A stretch of DNA of 61,058 bases from Chlamydiales bacterium (GTDB taxonomy: Bacteria > Chlamydiota > Chlamydiia > Chlamydiales > JARBTQ01), in assembly GCA_029240075.1 (NCBI GenBank), contig JARBTQ010000013.1, positions 1 to 61,058 of the forward strand, read 5' to 3'. Shown here in pieces: positions 55,259 to 61,058 of this stretch. The notes under the pieces are model-generated. The model saw only the letters and a list, made by a program, of their open reading frames with translations, was not told the DNA's origin and made no database searches. Made by a program: the position numbers and the translations under genes. Numbering within the stretch: position 1 is the stretch's first letter; every line of letters begins with the position of its first letter.

Positions 55259-55939
55259 TTAGCTTGAGTTAATAGCTTGCCACATGACCTCGAAGCCTTT
55301 GATCTTTTTTATTAGCAAAGTTTTTATCTTACAATCTTCACCTTGATAGGAGCGTATTATAAGTGCTTTTACTTTAGAATGTTTTAATAGTTCATTCAAA
55401 ATTTCTGAATCTATCTGAAGCGCATTTTCTGCACGACTGCACATCATAATGAGGACTTGTTCTGGATCTATTCGCTTATCTGCTAGTAAAGTTCTAACGG
55501 TTTCAAGGTGAGAATTTTCAATAGCTAACTTTAAGGATTCATTAGAACGAGCTCTAGGGTCTACGTCTGGGTGTTTTAATAACTCTGCTACTACGTCTGT
55601 GTAGCCTAAACTACTAGCTATACGAATAGCTGCATTCTCTACATCAAATTCGTCAGCTACAGTCGCGGGATTTAAGGCAGGATTGCTCAACAACTTTTTA
55701 AGAGCAATCAAATTGTGAGTATTGATACTCGAGGTATAGGCTTTCTTATACTCTTTAATATAGCAGCCAGCTTCCCATTTTGGATCTCCAACTCTTTCAA
55801 TCATTGCTTTCCAATCTTTACAGACTCGTTTAATGCGTAAGAATCTATCATCTTCCTCACAGACAAATTCGAGTATTGTTAAACATAATTCTACAGGAAA
55901 GTTTTGAATGAAGTCAGGGTAATTAGCAGGCTGTACCAT
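55259..55939 (-). CDS. F-box protein with ankyrin-like repeats (putative host-directed)
   Basis: 226 residues. Residues about 10-50 form an F-box: N-F-P-V-E-L-C-L-T-I-L-E-F-V, then I-K-R-V-C-K-D-W-K-A-M-I. Residues about 75-165 contain two or three ankyrin-like units (A-A-I-R-I-A-S-S-L-G-Y-T-D-V-V-A-E-L-L, then S-L-K-L-A-I-E-N-S-H-L-E-T-V-R-T-L-L). F-boxes bind Skp1 in SCF ubiquitin ligases and bacteria lack SCF, so it probably works in the host, with the repeats choosing targets (inference). No ribosome site is visible before ATG 55939. F-box families are greatly expanded in amoeba-associated chlamydiae. Confidence 0.8.
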   Translation of the reverse strand: MVQPANYPDFIQNFPVELCLTILEFVCEEDDRFLRIKRVCKDWKAMIERVGDPKWEAGCYIKEYKKAYTSSINTHNLIALKKLLSNPALNPATVADEFDVENAAIRIASSLGYTDVVAELLKHPDVDPRARSNESLKLAIENSHLETVRTLLADKRIDPEQVLIMMCSRAENALQIDSEILNELLKHSKVKALIIRSYQGEDCKIKTLLIKKIKGFEVMWQAINSS

Positions 55940-56911
55940 AATAGATTATTAGATAAGTTGATGGTTAAGTGTACGAAAAATGAGAATCCATCTTAAGTAA
56001 AATAGAATTAGTATGGCAAATAAAATAGTATAATTTCATCCCATGTCTTATGTTAAGGATTGAACTTTTTTAATAAGTTTTTTCACTGTTTTATATAAGT
56101 TATACAATGCGCGGCTAGGTTTACCTTTTTTCCACCAGTAGAAAAAAAACGGTCAAATAGCCCGCGCTCAGTATAGCATGCTTAATTGTTTTTTTGGGGG
56201 GAAAGGAGATTCCACACGATTTAATGCTTATTTATTAATGGTTATTAAAGATATTAGCCATGATCAATTAGCGCAGGTCTTATTTTGTAATAGCTTAAAA
56301 GGGCAGTATGTTCTGGAATTATCAGAAATCAGGGAGGGGATAGATTTTTGGCCTAATGTAACTCATTTTCTTTTGGGCATTTCTAAACTTCTGACTTTAT
56401 TGAACACTAGGCGCTGGACATAGCATTCTAAAGCTTGTGCTTGCTCATCATGACTGCTTACTTTCTCTCGAGTTCGTTGCTCAATAAGGTACATAATACT
56501 CGCTGCTAAGGGGGGGCTATGGTAAACTTAAACCTAGTGATTGCTTTCTATTAGTAAATTGCTAGTAGTCAATAGTCGCTAGCTATTTAAAATATGTAGC
56601 GTAGCTAGCAAATAGGACCGAAGTTGTTTATTATCATTCCTATTAGTAGATAAAATTATTTTATAAATATCTTTTATTTGCTAAAAGAAAATCAAAGCTT
56701 TCATCTAATAGATTATTTGATTAATATTATAAGCCTTGAGGTGAAGTGTCTGTCTTTTTATAGAAGGGTCTTTGTTTCTTTTTCCTCAAGAGGTTTTTCC
56801 CCAGTGCGTTGAGTATGTTTATTACCTAGCCATACTATCTGCCGCAAAGTAAAGTGAACGATAAGTACGCAGGGTTAAAATCATGCACATCTTAATTTAA
56901 TCAAGGGATCT
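55940..56911. other. Gene-poor 970-base region with repeat and decayed sequence
   Basis: It holds repeat family 1 copy 3 (56101-56161, minus) and an 81-codon frame (56178-56423, plus) that I do not recognise and that has no ribosome site. A minus-strand open stretch of about 55 codons at 56380-56530 encodes a charged helical peptide (E-Q-R-T-R-E-K-V-S-S-H-D-E-Q) that looks like the tail of a lost gene. Several poly-G/C runs occur. Probably an old insertion site. Confidence 0.45.
56101..56161 (-). repeat. Dispersed repeat, family 1, copy 3
   Basis: Reverse complement of the copy at 37045-37102: 29 of 32 positions match over 56101-56132, and the upstream part is also alike. Together with copy 2 this is a three-copy repeat in 20 kb. 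Confidence 0.55.
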
Positions 56912-58159
56912 ATGTTAGAATATTCAAATGCAAGGCGAAAGCCTTTGGGGAAAGCTCCTTCTAAAGCTAGCAACAGTAGAAACAGCGGTACAAAGAGTAT
57001 AAATAGTTATTCAAACTCTGGAAGGCCTAGTCAATCTTCTTCATCAAAAAAAGTCGTTAAAAAATTTAATCCTTCCCTTTTTATAAAAAAAGCAGAGGAG
57101 AAATCGATTGCTCCAGTCTATGTCCCAAAGAATAAGTTTGCTGAATTTGCTATTGAAGGACTTCTTAAGGAAAATATTATCAAAAAAGGATATAAGGAAC
57201 CCACACCTATTCAAGATCAAGTGATTCCTCTGATCCTAGAAGGGAAGGATGTGATAGCTTCAGCAAATACGGGTACAGGCAAAACTGCGGCTTTTTTAAT
57301 TCCTCTTGTCAATAATGTTTTAGCAAAGAAAACAAAGCGCGTCTTAATTATGGCTCCTACTCGGGAACTAGCAGATCAAATCAATGCTGAGCTTAAAAGT
57401 TTTATAAATAGGACAAGGCTTTTATCCGTATTGTGTATTGGAGGAGCAAATCTTGGGGATCAAATAAGACAGTTAAAGAGAAATCCTGAGTTTGTTATTG
57501 GTACACCTGGTAGATTGAAAGATCTAGAACAAAATAAGGCTATACAATTTAGCGACTATACTACAATCGTTTTAGATGAAGTGGATACGATGCTTGATAT
57601 GGGCTTTATTCATGATATGAAATATATTATCCGCAAATTGCCCGCAAATCGTCATTCTCTATTTTTTTCAGCAACGATCCCTCCAGCTCTTAAAGAGATC
57701 ATGTCTAGCTTTTTGTCCAATCCTGTTAGCGTGAGTGTTAAAACAAGGCAATCTGCGGAAAATGTGAATCAAGACGTCATTAAAGTCGATCCTAGTAAAA
57801 AGCTTGATACACTTTGCGATCTACTAAATAATCCTGAATTTAAGAAAGTTATTCTTTTCTTAAGAACAAAAAGGTCTACAGATAAATTGGCAAAGAGCTT
57901 GATAGAATTTGGTTACTCGATCGCTACAATTCACGGAGATAAATCCCAAGCACAAAGAAAAAAAGCTCTATCCTTATTTAAAGAGGATAAAGTTAAAATT
58001 TTGTTAGCAACAGACGTTGTTGCTAGAGGAATAGACGTTAGCGATGTTTCCCATGTTATTAACTTTGATTTGCCTGGAACTTATGAAGATTATATCCATA
58101 GGATTGGACGAACAGGGCGTGCGGATAAAGTAGGGCAAGCTCTTACCTTTATTGAGTAA
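56912..58159 (+). CDS. DEAD-box ATP-dependent RNA helicase
   Basis: 415 residues. A Ser/Asn/Lys-rich basic N-terminus (1-60) precedes the two RecA domains. Q motif P-T-P-I-Q-D-Q-V, motif I A-N-T-G-T-G-K-T (about 116-123), Ia P-T-R-E-L-A, motif II reads D-E-V-D (about 221) instead of D-E-A-D, motif III S-A-T, motif VI H-R-I-G-R-T-G-R (about 396). The RhlE/DeaD class unwinds RNA in ribosome assembly or decay. The protein stops soon after motif VI, so it has no C-terminal extension. AGGGA lies four to five bases before ATG 56912. It stands alone. Confidence 0.92.
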   Translation: MLEYSNARRKPLGKAPSKASNSRNSGTKSINSYSNSGRPSQSSSSKKVVKKFNPSLFIKKAEEKSIAPVYVPKNKFAEFAIEGLLKENIIKKGYKEPTPIQDQVIPLILEGKDVIASANTGTGKTAAFLIPLVNNVLAKKTKRVLIMAPTRELADQINAELKSFINRTRLLSVLCIGGANLGDQIRQLKRNPEFVIGTPGRLKDLEQNKAIQFSDYTTIVLDEVDTMLDMGFIHDMKYIIRKLPANRHSLFFSATIPPALKEIMSSFLSNPVSVSVKTRQSAENVNQDVIKVDPSKKLDTLCDLLNNPEFKKVILFLRTKRSTDKLAKSLIEFGYSIATIHGDKSQAQRKKALSLFKEDKVKILLATDVVARGIDVSDVSHVINFDLPGTYEDYIHRIGRTGRADKVGQALTFIE

Positions 58160-58591
58160 AGCAAGGAAAGAGTTTGAACTACTTTAGAATAGAGTTTATT
58201 AAACTTTATTACCTTAGGTCAATCTTTTTGATTTAACTTAAGGCTATCCAAACTTTCTTTAAATACTTCCTTTAAGCCTTTGCTAGAACTCTTTTGAAAG
58301 TAATTTTGAAAGAGTTCTATAGAAAAATGAACTTTTGCTTATCCCATACATATATTATGCAGGAACTGTGACTACAGTTATTTTCTCCATTCCAATATCT
58401 AATTAAGCCTCGTACTAGAATTAAGCTCATCTAACGCATGTAAATTAAAATCAATGCTTGCAAGCATATTTGAAGCTCCTAGAATCCACTAAGGCATAAA
58501 ACATAATTTACTTTAGACCTCTTTCAAATCTTTACTTACGGTAAATCGATACGTTTTGCAAAACAAGTATAGTACAAATGTACTGGCTTGC
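58160..58591. other. Intergenic region, helicase to recF
   Basis: 432 bases between convergent genes. Two hairpins: CCTTAGGTCAATC/GATTTAACTTAAGG (58211-58243, imperfect) and TAGAACTCTTT/AAAGAGTTCTA (about 58285-58322), the second with the same CTCTTTCAAA-like ends as the element at 55113. Repeat family 2 copy C is at 58514-58550. No gene seen. Confidence 0.4.
58514..58550 (+). repeat. Dispersed repeat, family 2, copy C
   Basis: Shares the CTTTC-AATCTTTACT core with 53682-53720 (about 27 of 37 positions). It sits just after the recF stop on the opposite strand. Confidence 0.45.
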
Positions 58592-59674
58592 CTATAAAGT
58601 CAAAATTTTACCAGCTTCAATATGGTAAAAGGAGGGTTTAGCTGCAGCAGGCATAGAGGAAAGGAGCTCAGGCGCCGTTAGAAATAACTGTGCGGGTAAG
58701 GCTGTTAAGGCTTCTAAAAGTTGAGATTTACGCTTAGGATCAAGGCTAAGCCCAATATCATCGACTGAGAGAAAAGGTGAGCTTTCTGTTAGGTCTTGTA
58801 GACGCTGCCATTCAGCTAGTCTTAAAATAGCAACACAACTACGTTGCTGTCCTTCGCTTGCAAAGAGATGTGCATCTAATTCGTTAATACAAATGTCAAG
58901 ATCATCCTTATGGGGTCCTGATAGGGTATGACCCATATCAACTTCTCTAGGTCTGATTTGAGCATATCTTTCAATGTAATAATCTTTTAAGGGAACATTT
59001 AAAGGAGCTGAATTCTTGTAGCTTAAAGAGATATGGTCTGGAATACGCATTAAGTTGTCACGTATGTGACCGATTTTTTCATTAAGGCTAACAACAGCTT
59101 CCCGTCTTTTTGCTATCACATAAGCTGCTGCTGTAGCCATATGCATTTCCCAAATTTCAATGCTTTCAATCTGGCCTGTTTTTAAGATTGTATTGCGGTG
59201 GTGCATCGCTTGTATGTAGCGCCCTAAATGTTCAATATAAGCAGAATCAGTCTGCGCAATCTGGATATCTAAAAAACGGCGTCGCAAGGAGGGGCTACCT
59301 TTAATTAGCTGATAATCGTCAGGAGATAAAATAACTCCCTGTAAAACACCTAAAAGATTGCTTAACGCTGGATAAGTAGTTGCATTGTGTTTCACAACTC
59401 GATGGGTTCCATTATAAAACAGCTTTAAAGTTTGTGGAACGCCCAATTTTTCAAAATGGGCTTCAACCCTAAAATCTTTTCGCCCTTTTTGTATAAGGTC
59501 TATTAGATGGGGGGTACGGAAAGAGCGACCGGTGATAAGTAGATAAATAGCTTCAAGTAAATTTGTTTTTCCCTGAGCATTGGCCCCGTAGATGAGATTA
59601 GTATAGGGGGAAAACTCTACTTCCGCAAAGTCATAATTGCGGAAGTTTTTAAGAAGGAGCTTTTTTAAAATCAT
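58592..59674 (-). CDS. recF: DNA replication/repair protein RecF
   Basis: 360 residues. Walker A G-A-N-A-Q-G-K-T-N-L-L (about 30-40), with Ala where most RecF have Gly, after the typical start L-K-N-F-R-N-Y. Signature G-P-H-K-D-D-L; Walker B L-S-V-D-D-I-G, then D-P-K-R. RecF loads RecA at gaps with RecO/RecR. The start codon overlaps the dnaN stop by one base (TAATG), so the pair is translationally coupled. Same order as CT074/CT075 in Chlamydia as I recall. Confidence 0.95.
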   Translation of the reverse strand: MILKKLLLKNFRNYDFAEVEFSPYTNLIYGANAQGKTNLLEAIYLLITGRSFRTPHLIDLIQKGRKDFRVEAHFEKLGVPQTLKLFYNGTHRVVKHNATTYPALSNLLGVLQGVILSPDDYQLIKGSPSLRRRFLDIQIAQTDSAYIEHLGRYIQAMHHRNTILKTGQIESIEIWEMHMATAAAYVIAKRREAVVSLNEKIGHIRDNLMRIPDHISLSYKNSAPLNVPLKDYYIERYAQIRPREVDMGHTLSGPHKDDLDICINELDAHLFASEGQQRSCVAILRLAEWQRLQDLTESSPFLSVDDIGLSLDPKRKSQLLEALTALPAQLFLTAPELLSSMPAAAKPSFYHIEAGKILTL

Positions 59675-60771
59675 TAGCTAATTAAACGCATAGGCATAAT
59701 TACAAATAAAGCAGAGGAGGAGTCTGTAATTAATACTGGGTTGAAAGCATCTGTTAGCGATAGATTGATTGTCTCATCTTTACAATGGCGTAAAATGTCC
59801 AAAAAGAAAACAGGGCTAAATGCAATATCAAGCGGGTTCCCCTGGTAATTTGCAGCCATACTTACTTTTCCTTCTCCAATTTCAGCGTGATTTGCAAGTA
59901 ATTTTAATTCACCAGAGGTAAAGGAAAACTTGACTGAGCAACTGGTCTCTGTAGTAAAAAGGGCTACTTGCCTTAACAGAGTCATCAATTCTTCTCGGTG
60001 TAAAGAAATACTTAAAGTTGGATTTTGAGGAATAACACGGCGGTAATCAGGATAATCCCCAGCCAATAATTTAGTAATGATAAGCCCTTGATTTGATTCT
60101 ACAGCAACTTTGTCATCCATGAGATAAACTGTTGAAGTAGCGCTATCACTTAACATACCCCCAATTTCTTCAACTGCTTTAAGGGGAAGAATGTATTGCC
60201 TTGCAAATGTAGGATCTAAAGTGATCGATGTACTCATTTTAGCTAGGCGTTTTCCATCAGTTGTTACAACAGATAATTCACCACCGCTGATCTCAAATAA
60301 AACGCCATTTAAAGTATAGCGGCTATCATCTCGAGCAACAGCGAATGTTGTGCGAGAAATCATCTCTTTGAAAAGCGTTGTATCGATATCGAAATTAATG
60401 GCTCCTGTCAAATCTGGCAACGCGGGGTAATCTTTTTTGTTCATCCCATTAAGCTTAAAACGGGAAGAATGAGCTAATATTTCTGAGACTTCGTTATTAT
60501 TAGTAATAATCTCTAAATTTGCTGAAGTTAGTTCTCGAATCAATTGAAAAAAGCGTCTACCTGGTAATGTCGTTGAACCCTCTTCCAAAACTTTAGCAGG
60601 AATAAAGAAACGGACTCCTACAGTAAGATCTGTTGCTGTTATAATAAGTTCGTTAGCTTTGGCTTCAACAAGAATGTTGGACAGAATCGGGATCATTGGC
60701 TTCTGGGGCACAATGTTTTGGATTTTACTGACTAGCTGGGATAATTCTGTCTTAGAGACAATGAAATGCAT
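59674..60771 (-). CDS. dnaN: DNA polymerase III beta sliding clamp
   Basis: 365 residues from ATG 60771: AAGG lies eight bases upstream and the family begins M-x-F-I-V-S-K-T-E-L. An upstream frame adds 21 unlikely residues. Three clamp domains are visible (G-R-R-F-F-Q-L-I-R-E-L; Y-T-L-N-G-V-L-F-E; L-L-A-G-D-Y-P-D-Y-R-R-V-I-P). It ends with the conserved P-M-R-L. It tethers replicative polymerase to DNA. First gene of dnaN-recF; the promoter lies in the region before the window end. Confidence 0.96.
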   Translation of the reverse strand: MHFIVSKTELSQLVSKIQNIVPQKPMIPILSNILVEAKANELIITATDLTVGVRFFIPAKVLEEGSTTLPGRRFFQLIRELTSANLEIITNNNEVSEILAHSSRFKLNGMNKKDYPALPDLTGAINFDIDTTLFKEMISRTTFAVARDDSRYTLNGVLFEISGGELSVVTTDGKRLAKMSTSITLDPTFARQYILPLKAVEEIGGMLSDSATSTVYLMDDKVAVESNQGLIITKLLAGDYPDYRRVIPQNPTLSISLHREELMTLLRQVALFTTETSCSVKFSFTSGELKLLANHAEIGEGKVSMAANYQGNPLDIAFSPVFFLDILRHCKDETINLSLTDAFNPVLITDSSSALFVIMPMRLIS

Positions 60772-61001
60772 AACAGGTACCTTAAATACTAAAAAAGATA
60801 GAAAGAAGATACCTGGCTTATATATCGCTGTCAAGGATAAACTTGCTGTACAATGGATGCTTTAGTAAGTTTGTTCTATTTATTGTGAATAGTTTATTTC
60901 TTCTGGGAACAAATAGGAAAGCGCAGAGTTCAAATATGTAAAACTTTTTATTCTTAATATGTAACCGTTCAGTCCTAATGAATAGAGCAAAAAAGAGGGG
61001 A

Positions 61002-61034
61002 TATGTCTTAAGTTCTTCTGATACTTAAGACATA
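61002..61034. repeat. Perfect inverted repeat upstream of dnaN
   Basis: TATGTCTTAAG (61002-61012) and CTTAAGACATA (61024-61034), 11 bp with an 11-base loop and no T-run. It may be the end hairpin of a gene beyond the window or an operator. The 287 bases between dnaN and the window end hold nothing else I can support. Confidence 0.45.
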
Positions 61035-61058
61035 AGGGAAACTATAAAAGGATAAACT

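Noticed and set aside
56178-56423. 81-codon plus-strand frame as a gene
   Set aside because: No ribosome site, no recognisable family and surrounding sequence decayed; not called a CDS.

Overview
The window is an AT-rich stretch of a chlamydial chromosome, most likely from an amoeba-associated member of the Parachlamydiaceae (a Protochlamydia/Parachlamydia-like organism). Several gene sets support this: futalosine-pathway menaquinone genes (mqnD, mqnE), cydAB, a CT379/CT380-like hflX plus metallo-hydrolase pair, a pgm plus NifS-like pair, and an HU gene beside a conserved hypothetical. These pairings resemble Chlamydia gene order as I remember it. The window also carries eukaryotic-type domains typical of the amoeba symbionts: a U-box, an F-box with ankyrin repeats, and a Dbl-homology RhoGEF. 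Assignments rest on motif recognition from the translated sequence; no database search was run.

Layout. 1-9.2 kb: a very large exported FecR-domain protein, gap (glycolysis), an Arg-rich/acidic unknown protein, and a 5'-truncated, frameshifted second-copy-like lon remnant. 9.8-20.6 kb: cydA-cydB (minus strand), a TPR membrane protein, a candidate small RNA, hflX and a PhnP-like hydrolase, a membrane-anchored U-box protein, a RluA-type pseudouridine synthase overlapping trmO, and an unknown gene. 21-30.2 kb (all minus): mqnE, nqrM, two CorC/HlyC-type CBS proteins and mqnD in one probable transcription unit, then a DnaQ-type exonuclease, a third CorC-like protein, a 513-residue unknown and an HU/IHF gene. 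30.6-38.2 kb: an Rsm22-type methyltransferase, a PfkB kinase, an exported HEAT-repeat protein, gpmA with a NifS-like protein lacking its catalytic residues, and hemB.

38.5-47.6 kb: a hypothetical gene converges on a 1178-residue gene whose central region reads as a RhoGEF (DH) domain; potABCD (polyamine uptake) follows. 47.6-58.2 kb: a dead IS630-family element, rlmN, mutY, a zinc-ribbon membrane protein, a XerC/D recombinase, an M48-type metalloprotease, two small hydrophobic-patch proteins, an F-box/ankyrin protein, a gene-poor 1 kb with degraded sequence and repeats, and a DEAD-box helicase. 58.6-60.8 kb: dnaN-recF, overlapping by one base, on the minus strand.

The genes fall into housekeeping and host-interaction groups. 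Housekeeping covers respiration (cydAB, menaquinone synthesis, Na+-NQR maturation), translation and RNA modification (RluA-type, TrmO, RlmN, Rsm22, HflX), DNA maintenance (DnaN, RecF, MutY, Xer, HU) and nutrient uptake (PotABCD). The probable host-interaction group is the U-box protein with an Inc-like hydrophobic hairpin, the RhoGEF and the F-box/ankyrin protein; together they suggest manipulation of host ubiquitination and of small GTPases. The strongest unexpected signals are the DH domain, the U-box on a two-helix membrane hairpin, the active-site-less NifS-like protein, a candidate ~150-nt RNA near 14.2 kb, and two families of short dispersed repeats.
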